This document shows positions 28,387 through 39,003 of a stretch of 64,000 nt of DNA, one piece after another. The first letter of the stretch is position 1. Every line of letters starts with the position of its first letter. The translations under genes and the position numbers were made by a program. Origin of the DNA: Emcibacteraceae bacterium (GTDB lineage Bacteria > Pseudomonadota > Alphaproteobacteria > Sphingomonadales > Emcibacteraceae); assembly GCA_021774795.1 (NCBI GenBank), contig JAJFIR010000053.1:248001-312000 (forward strand), read 5' to 3'. The notes below the pieces were generated by a model. The model did not search any database. It worked only from the letters and a program-made list of their open reading frames with translations, and was not told the DNA's origin.

Positions 28387-29160
28387 ATGAGTAAGCTAAA
28401 CAACTATTTGAGTGCTTCATTCATATTTCTTAGCGCGATAGTATTAACGGAAGCTTCGGCTAGAGATATAACCAAAGATATTGATGTAATGAATTTTGAC
28501 GAAGTAACGTTAGATACACCGGCAAAGCTTCATATAACAATTGGTAAAGATTTTTCTGTCACTGCAAAAGGCGATGAGAACCGGATTGAAAATACCGAAT
28601 TTAATCGGTACGGAGACAGATTAGAAATCACGCGCAAGAAAAGATTTAGATTTTTTGGTAGAAATGATGACGGCCATTTAGATGTCTATATCACCATGCC
28701 GGATATTCGTGAAATGGTCATTGATGGGTCCGGAGATGCTTTTATTACCGGTGTTAATGGACACGACTTAGAGCTTAAGATCGACGGATCAGGAGATATA
28801 GAAGTAGAAGGTACAAGTGAAAAATTAGAAATCAATATAGACGGGTCGGGCGATATTGATTTAGAAGGGTTTTCCGGCAAACAAGTAAATGTAAATGTTG
28901 ATGGTTCTGGTGATGTCGATATAGAAGGCACCTGTGATAGACTTGAGATCGAAATTGATGCTTCGGGTGACGTTAAGGCGAAGAACCTTATCTGCAAAGA
29001 AGTCAACGTTATTATAGAAGGATCTGGTGATAGCTATGTCCATGCGATAGATACTTTTAGTTACGATAGCGACGGTTCGGGAAATGTAGATGTTTTTGGA
29101 AAGCCCAAAGAGGTTATCGATAATTCTCGTGATAGTAATACAAAAATCAGAGTGCGTTAA
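28387..29160 (+). CDS. Secreted DUF2807 (GIN domain) protein, paralogue 3
   Basis: This 257-residue product has a signal peptide ending near SARD (about residue 27) and seven turns of the DUF2807 repeat, mostly IDGSGD. It is closest in layout to paralogue 2, including the PKEVIDN...KIRVR-type end. The 111-base gap before it is long enough for a separate promoter, but I see no clear one. An AAGGAAG ribosome binding site precedes the ATG. It converges on the downstream helicase gene. Confidence 0.88.
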   Translation: MSKLNNYLSASFIFLSAIVLTEASARDITKDIDVMNFDEVTLDTPAKLHITIGKDFSVTAKGDENRIENTEFNRYGDRLEITRKKRFRFFGRNDDGHLDVYITMPDIREMVIDGSGDAFITGVNGHDLELKIDGSGDIEVEGTSEKLEINIDGSGDIDLEGFSGKQVNVNVDGSGDVDIEGTCDRLEIEIDASGDVKAKNLICKEVNVIIEGSGDSYVHAIDTFSYDSDGSGNVDVFGKPKEVIDNSRDSNTKIRVR

Positions 29161-29196
29161 TACCTAGTAAGATGTATGTAGACGTATAAATTGTTA

Positions 29197-31482
29197 TTAT
29201 GCGGGTTTTATAAAACTATCCATTACTTTACGGGCTGATCCCATTTCAAAATCAATCATTAATTTATTACCGTCAACTGCGGTTACTTGACCATATCCGA
29301 ATTTATCGTGAAAAACGCGTTCTCCGATAGAATATGAAGATACTGGAACGGCCTGTGATGATTGCTTTCTAATGGCAGGATGTTTTTTGGCAAGACTGCG
29401 GCCAAGTTGATATTTTTCTCTGCCTTGTCCGAAGTTAAAGGAGGTATTAAAATTACGATCTGAACCTTCAAATTCGTTATTGCCCAATCCTTGCTGGCCA
29501 TGTTGTTCAATATGTTCATCCGGAAGTTCCGCTATAAAGCGGGACGGAATGGGTGTCATATAATTACCAAACATATATCGTGTGGCGGCATAAAAAATAT
29601 AGGCCCGTTTTTTAGCGCGTGTTATACCAACATAGGCGAGGCGTCTTTCCTCTTCCAATCCTCTTTCACCTAGTTCTTCAATCGATTTTCTACTGGGAAA
29701 TAGCTCTTCTTCCCAGCCGGGTAGGAACACGGTATCAAATTCTAATCCTTTTGAGCCGTGTAAAGTCATTATGCTGATACTGTCTTGTTTATTATCGGCT
29801 GTGTTTTCCATTACCAGTGATACATGTTCTAAAAATTCTGCTAAATCCTCAAATGCTTCCATGCCGCGAATAAGTTCGGATAAATTTTCAAGTTTTCCTG
29901 GCGCATCAGGTGATTTATCGTTGCGCCATTTGTCATAATAACCGCTTTCTTCGAGTAATGTATCGGTTAGCTCAAGGTGACTTATATCTGCTGATAGGCT
30001 ACGCCATTTGTCAAAGTTCGCAATAAGTGTTGCTAGGGAGCCTCTCGCCTTCTTACTAATTTCTTCTGTTTGAATAATGTCTCTAGATGCCTTCGTAAGA
30101 GAAGTTTGTTGCGCGCGGGCAATCTGGTGAAGTTTTGAGACGGTGGCATCGCCTATACCTCTTTTGGGTACATTTATTATTCGTTCGAAGGCAAGATCAT
30201 CATCTGGGTTCTGAATGACCCTTAGGTAGGCCATAGCATCTCTAATCTCGGCCCTCTCATAAAATCTTACACCGCCTATAATCCGGTATGGTACGCCAAG
30301 CGTAAGAAAGTTTTCTTCAAACTCCCTGGTTTGAAATCCTGCGCGGACAAGAATGGCCATATCATTGAGTGCGCTTTTATCTCGTTGTAGGTTTTCTACT
30401 ATTTCGCCGATTGCCCTCGCTTCCGCGCGCCCATCCCATACGGCATTGACCGAAACTTTTTCACCACCTTGTTCCGCCGTCCACAATGTTTTCCCCAAGC
30501 GTCCTTGATTTGCATTGATGAGGCCACTAGCCGCACCCAAAATATGAGTTGTCGAACGATAATTTTGCTCGAGGCGAATGACTTTTGCACCTTCGAAATC
30601 TTTTTCAAAGCGTAATATATTACCAACCTCTGCACCACGCCATCCATATATTGATTGATCATCGTCGCCGACACAACATATGTTTTTATGTGTCATCGCC
30701 AGCAGCCTGAGCCATAAATATTGTGAGACGTTTGTGTCCTGATATTCGTCAATTAAAATATATCTAAAGCGGGTTTGATACTCATTTAATATTTTGGGAT
30801 TATTTTGAAATAAGTTTACGCATAGCAAAATTAAATCGCCAAAATCTGCGGCGTTTAGCTCCTTTAATCGGGTTTGATATGCGGAATAGATTTTAGTCCC
30901 CTTACCGTCTGCGTAAGCATGTGCTTCATTTTTGGGAACCTGATGCGGCAATAATCCTTTATTTTTCCAACTGTCGATTAAACCCGCGAGCATGCGCGGC
31001 GGAAAACGTTTTTCGTCAATTTCCGCGGCGCGCACCAATTGTTTAAGCAAGCGAAGTTGGTCGTCCTGATCCAATATCGTGAAGTTTGTTCCAAGTCCGG
31101 CAAGATCGGCATGACGTCTTAAAATTTTTACACAAATAGAATGAAAGGTGCCAAGCCAAAACATATTCTCGACCGCATCGCCGATAATTGCGCCGACCCT
31201 ATGTTTCATTTCCTGAGCTGCCTTGTTAGTAAATGTGACAGCCAGAATTTGGTTTGGAAATGCAAGACCGGTCGCAAGTATATGAGCGAGTCTGGTGGTT
31301 AACACGCGCGTCTTTCCAGTTCCGGCCCCGGCAAGGACCAACACAGGACCGTTAACATGGTTTACTGCTTCAAACTGTGGTTCATTTAAACCGTCAAGGT
31401 AAAAGGGAGGCACGGAATTCTTCATTTCATCATTCGGTGAAGAGAGTTCAGGTAAATTATCGAGATCAAACGGGTCAGGCAT
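29197..31482 (-). CDS. uvrD: UvrD/PcrA-family ATP-dependent DNA helicase
   Basis: This superfamily 1A 3'-5' helicase acts in nucleotide excision and mismatch repair and in clearing proteins from DNA. The 761-residue product has Walker A AGAGTGKT at 51-58, the DEYQDTN Walker B, the GDDDQSIYGWRGA motif, the QNYRST motif and the TLHGSKGLEFD motif. It ends with a Tudor-like GERVFHDKFGYGQVT domain seen in UvrD/PcrA, where it contacts RNA polymerase. It is complete and monocistronic. Confidence 0.95.
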   Translation of the reverse strand: MPDPFDLDNLPELSSPNDEMKNSVPPFYLDGLNEPQFEAVNHVNGPVLVLAGAGTGKTRVLTTRLAHILATGLAFPNQILAVTFTNKAAQEMKHRVGAIIGDAVENMFWLGTFHSICVKILRRHADLAGLGTNFTILDQDDQLRLLKQLVRAAEIDEKRFPPRMLAGLIDSWKNKGLLPHQVPKNEAHAYADGKGTKIYSAYQTRLKELNAADFGDLILLCVNLFQNNPKILNEYQTRFRYILIDEYQDTNVSQYLWLRLLAMTHKNICCVGDDDQSIYGWRGAEVGNILRFEKDFEGAKVIRLEQNYRSTTHILGAASGLINANQGRLGKTLWTAEQGGEKVSVNAVWDGRAEARAIGEIVENLQRDKSALNDMAILVRAGFQTREFEENFLTLGVPYRIIGGVRFYERAEIRDAMAYLRVIQNPDDDLAFERIINVPKRGIGDATVSKLHQIARAQQTSLTKASRDIIQTEEISKKARGSLATLIANFDKWRSLSADISHLELTDTLLEESGYYDKWRNDKSPDAPGKLENLSELIRGMEAFEDLAEFLEHVSLVMENTADNKQDSISIMTLHGSKGLEFDTVFLPGWEEELFPSRKSIEELGERGLEEERRLAYVGITRAKKRAYIFYAATRYMFGNYMTPIPSRFIAELPDEHIEQHGQQGLGNNEFEGSDRNFNTSFNFGQGREKYQLGRSLAKKHPAIRKQSSQAVPVSSYSIGERVFHDKFGYGQVTAVDGNKLMIDFEMGSARKVMDSFIKPA

Positions 31483-31541
31483 GAGATAGTATATACCGCA
31501 AATGAAACGAAAAAACAGATGAAATTATAGATTAACTATAA

Positions 31542-33338
31542 TTATATTTCTTCGGCCTCAATCAACAATTTATTATAAGCTCTAAGCACGTTATGTTGCG
31601 ATAAAACACCTAAAATTTCTGCCTTATCGTCGCCCGAAGTAACGGCGATCGTTTGCTCACCTGATTGTTCAAATAGGAATATTGCATGCTCCAAGGTATC
31701 TTCTGGTGAAAGATGAAATGACTGACCTCTGCAAATGCTGCTCGCCGTCAATTCCTCCTGAGGTCTATCTTTTTGGTAACTTTCTCGAAGTTCGTTTAAA
31801 GTGATGATGCCGATAATTTTAAATTTATCATCTAGAACGAATAAATTATTATATCTTGAATTAACAATAAGTTCTCGCACGCGGTCCAGGTCAGTTTCTG
31901 TGCCGACAGTGGCAAAATCGTCTTTCATCAGTTTTTTAACTTTTATCTGTCGACTTAGGTGTTTTGCTCGCCCGCCTTCTATGTCTTTACCGTGTCTTTT
32001 AAGTTGCAGGTGAAAGAACGATGTGGATTTCAAATAGTGTGTGGTTATTAGATTTGCTGTAACAACCGCGGCCATGAGCGCGAGGGTAATCTGATAATCA
32101 CCGGTGAGTTCAAAGATAATCAGGATAGTTGATATGGGAGCGCCCAAAATAGCAGACGATACGGCCCCCATGCCAACAATAGCGTATAGTCCGTTATTGC
32201 TGGCTAAATCAGGGAAGGCTAGTGTCGCGATATAGCCGTAAGCACTTCCAACAACAGCACCAAGAAGGATCGAAGGGCTAAAAATACCGGAGCCATACCG
32301 AAACGCTAAGCTAATTGATGTGGCTGCTATTTTTGCGACAATAAGAATACATAATAGGTCAAACGATATAATGTTTTTTAGTGCTGCGTCTGTTGTGCCG
32401 TAACCGGCACCTAAGATATAAGGACATATAATGGCGATTAAGCCGACGGCTAATCCCCCGATGGGAGGGAGAGTCCATCCGGGAAGGGGTATTTTCCCGG
32501 CAAAATCTTCTGTGAAGAAGATAGATTTGATCAAAATTATAGAGACGAGCGCGCTAACTGCGCCAAGCAGGAGGAAGGCGGGGAACTCCAGAAAACTGGC
32601 GATTTGATAATCGGGTATTATAAATGCGGGGAAGTCGCCAAAATGAATTCGAGAGATTATCGCGGCAGTTACGGATGCGATAACTATGGGTGCAAATGCA
32701 TGGAGAGCATAATGCCCGAGTACCACCTCAAGCGCAAAGAATACACCGGCGATTGGGGCGTTAAATGATGCGGAGATGGCGGCGGCAATGCCGCAACCAA
32801 ATAATGTTCGGCACATTTTTGGCGATAGATGCAATTTTCTGGAGACCATTGATGACAGCGTAGCACCAAGATGAACTACAGGACCTTCGCGGCCCGCACC
32901 AGAACCGGTACCCAATGCAATCGCCGCTGAAATAGCGCTAAATATACCATCTTTTGTTGACATTTTAGTATTCTGATAGGTGTTGGCTTCCATTACTTCG
33001 GCTATGGCACCGGCTCTTTTATCTCTCATAAAAAAGAAGTAGATCACACTGATAATAAGTCCGCCGGTAACAGTGGACAGCAGAATTCTCCACCATTCCA
33101 GATTTATGACATGGTCAAATATATTCTCGGAAATATCCCCCAGAGCGTAGAATTGCGCAATTTGAATAAGATAACGAAAAGCTATAGCCGCTAAAGCAAC
33201 CAATGCGCCAATAAACATTGCGAGCAGCACGCCCACGATTTTGTCATGGACATTTATATAATTTCTCAACTTTATTTGGCTGAGAATGAATTTTCTTTTA
33301 ACGTTACCTTGTTTGTGGTGCATTCTTTTTTTATACAT
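31542..33338 (-). CDS. ClC-family chloride channel/antiporter with CBS domain pair
   Basis: This is an integral membrane Cl-/H+ antiporter or channel. The product (598 aa) has a long basic N terminus, about ten to twelve membrane helices and the family motifs GSGAGREGPVV (with the gating glutamate) and YGSGIFSPSILLG. A pair of cytoplasmic CBS domains follows at about residues 460-590 and probably senses nucleotides. ATG 33323 is a possible alternative start (the frame opens at 33338). It diverges from the AsmA gene. Confidence 0.92.
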   Translation of the reverse strand: MYKKRMHHKQGNVKRKFILSQIKLRNYINVHDKIVGVLLAMFIGALVALAAIAFRYLIQIAQFYALGDISENIFDHVINLEWWRILLSTVTGGLIISVIYFFFMRDKRAGAIAEVMEANTYQNTKMSTKDGIFSAISAAIALGTGSGAGREGPVVHLGATLSSMVSRKLHLSPKMCRTLFGCGIAAAISASFNAPIAGVFFALEVVLGHYALHAFAPIVIASVTAAIISRIHFGDFPAFIIPDYQIASFLEFPAFLLLGAVSALVSIILIKSIFFTEDFAGKIPLPGWTLPPIGGLAVGLIAIICPYILGAGYGTTDAALKNIISFDLLCILIVAKIAATSISLAFRYGSGIFSPSILLGAVVGSAYGYIATLAFPDLASNNGLYAIVGMGAVSSAILGAPISTILIIFELTGDYQITLALMAAVVTANLITTHYLKSTSFFHLQLKRHGKDIEGGRAKHLSRQIKVKKLMKDDFATVGTETDLDRVRELIVNSRYNNLFVLDDKFKIIGIITLNELRESYQKDRPQEELTASSICRGQSFHLSPEDTLEHAIFLFEQSGEQTIAVTSGDDKAEILGVLSQHNVLRAYNKLLIEAEEI

Positions 33339-33479
33339 ATGTTGGATTATTTATATATTAAAAAATTAAAATTCATTAAATATTGACCTATTATTGCCAC
33401 TATTATCGCTTTATGTATAATTAAAAGAGTTGTTAGAAGTTTTAAGCTATAATTTTTGCTAACTCTGGACGGGGCTTAT

Positions 33480-36400
33480 ATGAAAAAAGTTGGCATTAAT
33501 GCCGGAATATTATTGATTCTTCTCATCGGTAGTGCGCTTGTCGTACCGAGTTTTGTTGATTGGAATAAATATAAAACCGAAATAGAAATGACGGCCACTG
33601 ACCTTAGTGGTCGCAATGTTGCGATTAGTGGCGATTTGTCACTATCTATTTTGCCTTCTCCTTCATTTTCTGCTGCCGATGTTACTATTTCCAACGTTGA
33701 GGGCGGACAAGCGGCGAATTTAATTGAATTAAAGTCGGTAGATGTAAATGTTGCTTTTTTTCCTCTTCTAAGCGGAAATATTCAAGTTAAAAAATTTATA
33801 TTGGTTGAGCCAATTGTAGCGTTGGAAGTTGATGAAAATGGCCGTGGTAACTGGGAATTTGGAGGTAATGAGCCACCAACAGAAGCTAGCAGGTCGACAA
33901 CGGAATTGAGTTTTGAACAATTTCAAATTGAAAATGGACAGGTCAGCTACCAGGATATTGCCAAAGGGCATCAGGAATTGGTTAGGGGCATCAATGCGTC
34001 GGTTGCGATGGATAGTTTGCAGGGTCCTTTCGAAGTAAGCGGCGACGCTCGTTATAAAAATCTCCCGGTTTCGACGGAGTTAATGGTAGGAACGATACGG
34101 GACGGTCGCAAAGTGCCATTTAATGTGACCGTCGGATTTTTAGAGAATAAAGTCGAGGTAAAATTTAACGGCGGAGTACTTTTGGATGAAAGCAGTCCGC
34201 AAGCAGACGGTAAAATAAACCTTAATGCAGATGACATCGGCGATATCTTATTAGCAATTTCTTTGCTTGATATTGAAAATACTAATCAAAATAATACAAC
34301 GTACAATCACCCTTTGGTGCTTGAAAGTAACGTTACTTACGGCGGTGATGCTGTGAATATTTCTGATCTTATGTTTGAGATGGGTGAAAGTCGCGGCAGT
34401 GGTGAATTATATGCCACTCTGGGTGATGTGAAGCGTTTCAAAGGAAAATTATTGGTAAATAGTTTCAATCTGGATAATTTTTTATCGGGTGGAGACGATG
34501 GTACAAACACCAACAATGAAGAAAAAGTTGATTATGCGTTTCTTGATAATGTTGAAGGAACGTTTAATTTTAAACTGGGCGCACTGCAATTTAACGAAAA
34601 AATTGCCAGCCAATTGGATTTAGATTTGAATGCTGTTGGCGGCCAGCTGGATATCACTCAGGCGCGTATTAATATGCCGGGAGGCTCAGAATTGTCATTG
34701 GGTGGTTCTTTATCCGCCCCCAATAATAACCCAGAATTTAATGGTGATATCACTCTAAACTCAGGTAATTTTAGAGCTTTCTTAGAATGGTTAAAGATAG
34801 ATGTTTCAGCGATACCTGAAGGGCGTTTAACGAGGCTCGCATACAGTGGCGGCATTAAAGCGGACACAGAACTTGTCCAATTATATGAAATTGATGGAAA
34901 TTTAGATACTTTTCAGTTTAATGGTGGGGTTTCTTATGCGGTTCAAGATCGGCCTTCATTTGGCTTGGATGTGAGTATTGCTGACCTAAATATTGATAAT
35001 TATCTTGAAGAACCGTCGACAGAACCGGTCAATTTAAAAGATATGGTTGGTATTTTAGGTGAATTTGATGCCAATTATAAACTCAATCTGGCCAATGTGA
35101 CTACCCAGGGTGTGACCGTAAAAAAAATTGATATGGCGGGGGAGCTGTTTGGTGGAAAACTTAATGCCAAAACCATAAATATTGAGGGATTCGCTGGTTT
35201 TGACTTAAATGGTTCTCTTATCGGTAGTAATTTAGCGGATAATCCAATATTTGAAACTTCGTTTAATACAACGGCTGCATCGCTGGTTGCGCTGCAACGG
35301 GCATATCGTTTTAAAACGCCATATGATATTGGCCAAGTTGGTGCCGTGGCATTAAATGTCCGCAGTTCCGGCGATTTTGAGAAAATAGATATAGATATTA
35401 AGTCGACCATTGGCACCACGAAGGCGGATGTGAAGGGGATTGTTAGAAGTGCAACGTTAAAACAACTGCCTGAAGTAGGCAGTGTTGATGTTACGCTTTC
35501 TGCCTCAAATTCGAGTTTTGCCAGTTTGATTGATCAATTTGATTTGCCGGTTACCAAAGCAGCAGCGTCCGACGATAGACCATTTGGAATTAATACCTCG
35601 GTAAAAGGTACCAAAGAATTGGTGGATCTGGATGGGACGTTATCCATTGCTGGTGGTAACGTCGCTTTAAAAGGCCGAACAAATTTTTCGAATAATGAAA
35701 TTAGTACTTTCGATATGGCAATAGATATAAATGGGCCGCATATGAGGGAATTTGTGCGCGCATTGGGTGTAGAATTTAATCCGTCGAACACTGACCTCGG
35801 TCCGTTGATTATGAAAATGACTGCGTCAGGTACGATGACAGATATTGCCCTAAATAATATTACGGGCGCATTAGGGCCGACAAAAATAAATGGGTCGGGT
35901 CAAATTAACGGCTTGACCGCCGAAAAAATTGAAGGTCAGAAAACTAATTTTGACTTTACATTCGTTTTGGACGATCTACCGGTTCAGGAATTTATGGAAC
36001 CGGAAACAGAAAGACCGGTGGGCGAAGACTGGGGTAACTGGAGCAAGGAACCAATGGAACTTGCTTTACTAAACGATTACGAGGGGCGTGCGTCTATAAC
36101 CGCGAACCGTATTAATTATGATACCTATAATTTTGAGAACCCTCGTTTTGATGCTGTTCTTAAGGATGGCGTAATCAATATCAGTAATTTTACCGGCAAA
36201 CTATTTGGTGGTGAAGTCGAGGTTGCGGGAACGTTTAGTAGTGCTGGGGAACTCGATATGGATATGTCGCTTAAAAATGCGGCCATTGTTGATGCGACTA
36301 CGACTTTCGCCGGAATAAAGCCAATTTCCGGATATTTTGATATGACGCAAAAAATTACGGGCAAAGGTACAAGCCAGGACGCGCTAATTTCATCGCTCAA

Positions 36401-37118
36401 TGGAACAGGCGAAATTAATGCTACGCCAGGAATTATTAACGGCATCGATATTCCACAACTGAGCGAGAGAATAAATGAATTAACCAACAAAAATGGTGTT
36501 TTGGGGTTGCTTACGGCGACCCTGTCTGGGGGACAAACGCCGTATGAAGGTGGCGCAAGCACAATTACCACTAAGAATGGATTTATTCAATTAAGCCCGC
36601 TGGATGTAAAAATGTTGGGGGCAGAAAGTGATATTAATTTAGGTATTAATCTCGCTCAGTGGCAAATGAACATGAGCGGCGACATGGCGCTAAGTGACCA
36701 CCCCGACGCCCCACCAATTGGCATTAGTGTACTTGGTGATCTTCATGATCCTGATATTAAATATAACACCGCGCAACTTGAAGGGTTCATTGGTGCAAAG
36801 ATAGCCTCGAGCTTGTTGCAGAACATGGTTGAAGGCAATGGCGGTTTGGGCACTCTTTTTGGTGTTCCGGCTGCACCTGATGATACTTCTGTTGAGGGAG
36901 AAAATGTACCCGCCACAACATCCAGCGCGCCTGGCGCAACAGAAACAGCATCAAGTCCGTTTGAAGATTTCATTGAACCGCCAACAGAGCTTCCACCACC
37001 GTCTCCCGAAGAAGAACCCACTCCTGCACCGGCGCCTGAGCGGCAACAAGAAACTGTTGAGGAGCTGGGTGTTAAATTGCTGGAGCGATTATTCCAGCAA
37101 CCGCCGCCACAAAATTAA
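33480..37118 (+). CDS. AsmA-family protein (giant, inner-membrane anchored)
   Basis: The protein has 1,212 residues from ATG 33480. One N-terminal membrane segment (about 5-22) is followed by the AsmA N-terminal signature (PSFVDWNKYKTEIEMTATDLSGRNVAISGDL) and a very long periplasmic region of beta repeats. The AsmA_2 domain follows (LNGTGEINATPGIINGIDIPQL) and then a proline/glutamate-rich tail. Proteins of this family bridge the periplasm and are linked to phospholipid transport to the outer membrane. The frame opens at TTG 33456, but 33480 gives the standard AsmA start and has GGGG upstream. Its stop overlaps the convergent ribbon-helix-helix gene by four bases. Confidence 0.9.
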   Translation: MKKVGINAGILLILLIGSALVVPSFVDWNKYKTEIEMTATDLSGRNVAISGDLSLSILPSPSFSAADVTISNVEGGQAANLIELKSVDVNVAFFPLLSGNIQVKKFILVEPIVALEVDENGRGNWEFGGNEPPTEASRSTTELSFEQFQIENGQVSYQDIAKGHQELVRGINASVAMDSLQGPFEVSGDARYKNLPVSTELMVGTIRDGRKVPFNVTVGFLENKVEVKFNGGVLLDESSPQADGKINLNADDIGDILLAISLLDIENTNQNNTTYNHPLVLESNVTYGGDAVNISDLMFEMGESRGSGELYATLGDVKRFKGKLLVNSFNLDNFLSGGDDGTNTNNEEKVDYAFLDNVEGTFNFKLGALQFNEKIASQLDLDLNAVGGQLDITQARINMPGGSELSLGGSLSAPNNNPEFNGDITLNSGNFRAFLEWLKIDVSAIPEGRLTRLAYSGGIKADTELVQLYEIDGNLDTFQFNGGVSYAVQDRPSFGLDVSIADLNIDNYLEEPSTEPVNLKDMVGILGEFDANYKLNLANVTTQGVTVKKIDMAGELFGGKLNAKTINIEGFAGFDLNGSLIGSNLADNPIFETSFNTTAASLVALQRAYRFKTPYDIGQVGAVALNVRSSGDFEKIDIDIKSTIGTTKADVKGIVRSATLKQLPEVGSVDVTLSASNSSFASLIDQFDLPVTKAAASDDRPFGINTSVKGTKELVDLDGTLSIAGGNVALKGRTNFSNNEISTFDMAIDINGPHMREFVRALGVEFNPSNTDLGPLIMKMTASGTMTDIALNNITGALGPTKINGSGQINGLTAEKIEGQKTNFDFTFVLDDLPVQEFMEPETERPVGEDWGNWSKEPMELALLNDYEGRASITANRINYDTYNFENPRFDAVLKDGVINISNFTGKLFGGEVEVAGTFSSAGELDMDMSLKNAAIVDATTTFAGIKPISGYFDMTQKITGKGTSQDALISSLNGTGEINATPGIINGIDIPQLSERINELTNKNGVLGLLTATLSGGQTPYEGGASTITTKNGFIQLSPLDVKMLGAESDINLGINLAQWQMNMSGDMALSDHPDAPPIGISVLGDLHDPDIKYNTAQLEGFIGAKIASSLLQNMVEGNGGLGTLFGVPAAPDDTSVEGENVPATTSSAPGATETASSPFEDFIEPPTELPPPSPEEEPTPAPAPERQQETVEELGVKLLERLFQQPPPQN

Positions 37119-37333
37119 TTTTCGGTCTTTTTTAATATATAAACCCGAATTGCGCTACTGAGATTAGTGCGGCGATGCTTATCGATTTCGGTGATCAGCG
37201 CTTTGAGGCTTTTGCCTTCCGTTTTGGAAATTGTTTTAAGTTTCTCCCAAAAAATATTTTCCAGTGTGAAGCTGGTTTGATGGCCGGTTATAACGACGGA
37301 GTGTTTTTGCAATATTTCATCTTCCTGGCCCAT
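37115..37333 (-). CDS. Ribbon-helix-helix domain protein (RHH_4 type)
   Basis: This is a 72-residue protein. Its core VVITGHQTSFTLENIFWEKLKTISKTEGKS is of the type found in the alphaproteobacterial RHH_4 family, followed by helices ending in a basic tail. Members are presumed DNA-binding regulators. It sits directly downstream of fumarase on the same strand with a 12-base gap, an arrangement seen in other alphaproteobacteria, so it is probably co-transcribed. Its targets are unknown. Confidence 0.85.
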   Translation of the reverse strand: MGQEDEILQKHSVVITGHQTSFTLENIFWEKLKTISKTEGKSLKALITEIDKHRRTNLSSAIRVYILKKTEN

Positions 37334-37345
37334 AGCTGCTTTATT

Positions 37346-38974
37346 TTATAGCATTTTGAAGAAATCGTTACCTTTATCATCAACAATGATAAAGGCCGGA
37401 AAATCTTTGACTACAATTTTCCACACGGCTTCCATACCAAATTCTTCGAAATCAAGGACTTCGACTTTTGTAATGTTGTTTTTTGCGAGAATGGCAGCAG
37501 GGCCGCCTATTGAACCCAGATAAAACCCGCCATGCTTGGCACAGGCGTCAGTGACTTGCTTGCTCCGATTGCCTTTTGCTAACATAATCATACTGCCGCC
37601 AGCCGTTTGAAATGTCTCAACATAACTATCCATGCGTCCCGCTGTTGTTGGCCCGAAGGAACCGGAAGCATACCCATCAGGGGTTTTCGCCGGACCGGCA
37701 TAATATACGATATGGTCTTTCAGATATCGTGGCATCGGCTCGCCGTTTTCCAATTTTTTTAGTATGGTGGCGTGGGCCAAATCACGTGCGACAACAATTG
37801 TGCCGCTTAAAGAAAGTCTCGTTCTAACGGGATATTCACTCAAATTATTTAGGACTTCCTCCATCGGACGATTGAGATCAATACTGACGACATTATCGCT
37901 TAAATTATCTTCTTTTATGTCTGGTAAGAAGCGCGCGGGGTCGCGCTCCAATTGTTCAAGGAATATGCCATCTTTGGTTACTTTAGCTTTTGCCTGCCTG
38001 TCAGCAGAGCAAGAAACCCCGATACCGATCGGTACGGACGCGCCGTGACGCGGCATTCTGACAACGCGGACATCGTGGCAGAAATACTTGCCCCCGAATT
38101 GCGCACCAATATTAAAAGCCTGTGTCATCTTTAAAACTTTTTCTTCCATTTCCGGGCAGCGGATTGCCTGGCCAAATTCGCCGCCAACTGTGGGCAAATT
38201 ATCAAGATAATGTGTGCTCGTCATTTTTACAGTTTTGAGATTTTGTTCAGCGCTCAGACCACCAATAACAATTGCTAGATGATAAGGCGGGCAGGCGGCG
38301 GTACCCAAAGTTTTTAATTTTTCATCTAAAAATTCCAGTAATTTGTCTTCCCTCAAAACGGCGGGTGTTTGCTGGAAAAGGAATGTTTTGTTTGCACTCC
38401 CTCCTCCTTTTGCCACGAAAAGAAAATGGTATTCGTTGCCTTCGGTTGCATAAATATCGACTTGGGCAGGGCCGTTAGTTTTAGTGTTTTTTTCTTCAAA
38501 AAGGCCAATAGGAGCAAGTTGGGAATATCGAAGGTTTGTTTTGGTATAGGTGTCAATCATGCCTTGGTTTATGGCTTGGGCGTCATCGCCTTCCGTCCAT
38601 ACATATTGACCTTTTTTACCCATAATAATGCCTGTTCCGGTATCCTGACAACCGGGTAAAACCATGCCTGCCGCAATATTGGCATTTTTTAAAAGTTCAG
38701 TCGCCACGAAACGGTCATTGTCAGATGCTTCATCATCATCATGAATTTTCGCTAACTTTTCCAAATGAGTAGGTCGTAACAGATGGGCGATATCTCTCAT
38801 GGCTTCCGAAGTAAGCAAGCGCAATCCTTCGGGGTCGACTTTTAATATTGTTCTTCCGTCAACTTCTATAGTTGAAACATAATCAGATGTAATTTTACGG
38901 TACACAGTTTTGCTATCACTTTGCGCATACATGTCTGTATACGGTGATCCAGCGGTATCAGTTGAGGATGTCAT
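37346..38974 (-). CDS. fumA: Class I fumarate hydratase (iron-sulfur)
   Basis: This enzyme interconverts fumarate and L-malate in the TCA cycle with an oxygen-sensitive [4Fe-4S] cluster. The 542-residue product has the class I layout: an N-terminal alpha region with [11 protein letters not shown] (cluster ligand Cys109) and later ligand candidates in GTAACPPYH and GVSCSAD. A C-terminal Fumerase beta domain follows ([13 protein letters not shown]... [13 protein letters not shown]). It lies between sspB and the ribbon-helix-helix gene on the same strand. Fusion of both subunits in one chain is normal for this class. Confidence 0.95.
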   Translation of the reverse strand: MTSSTDTAGSPYTDMYAQSDSKTVYRKITSDYVSTIEVDGRTILKVDPEGLRLLTSEAMRDIAHLLRPTHLEKLAKIHDDDEASDNDRFVATELLKNANIAAGMVLPGCQDTGTGIIMGKKGQYVWTEGDDAQAINQGMIDTYTKTNLRYSQLAPIGLFEEKNTKTNGPAQVDIYATEGNEYHFLFVAKGGGSANKTFLFQQTPAVLREDKLLEFLDEKLKTLGTAACPPYHLAIVIGGLSAEQNLKTVKMTSTHYLDNLPTVGGEFGQAIRCPEMEEKVLKMTQAFNIGAQFGGKYFCHDVRVVRMPRHGASVPIGIGVSCSADRQAKAKVTKDGIFLEQLERDPARFLPDIKEDNLSDNVVSIDLNRPMEEVLNNLSEYPVRTRLSLSGTIVVARDLAHATILKKLENGEPMPRYLKDHIVYYAGPAKTPDGYASGSFGPTTAGRMDSYVETFQTAGGSMIMLAKGNRSKQVTDACAKHGGFYLGSIGGPAAILAKNNITKVEVLDFEEFGMEAVWKIVVKDFPAFIIVDDKGNDFFKML

Positions 38975-39003
38975 GAGATTGTTTCCAAAATTATCATGCT
39001 TGA

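Noticed and set aside
27820-29100. Recurrent GGTTCTGGTGAT-like nucleotide repeats as a CRISPR-like or tandem DNA array
   Set aside because: The repeats are in frame, differ at silent positions and encode the GSGD turns of DUF2807 proteins, so they reflect protein structure, not a DNA array.
33366-33379. TTAA...TTAA pair in the clc-asmA gap, as a possible CtrA box
   Set aside because: The spacing is six, not seven, in a very AT-rich gap, so the match is most likely chance.
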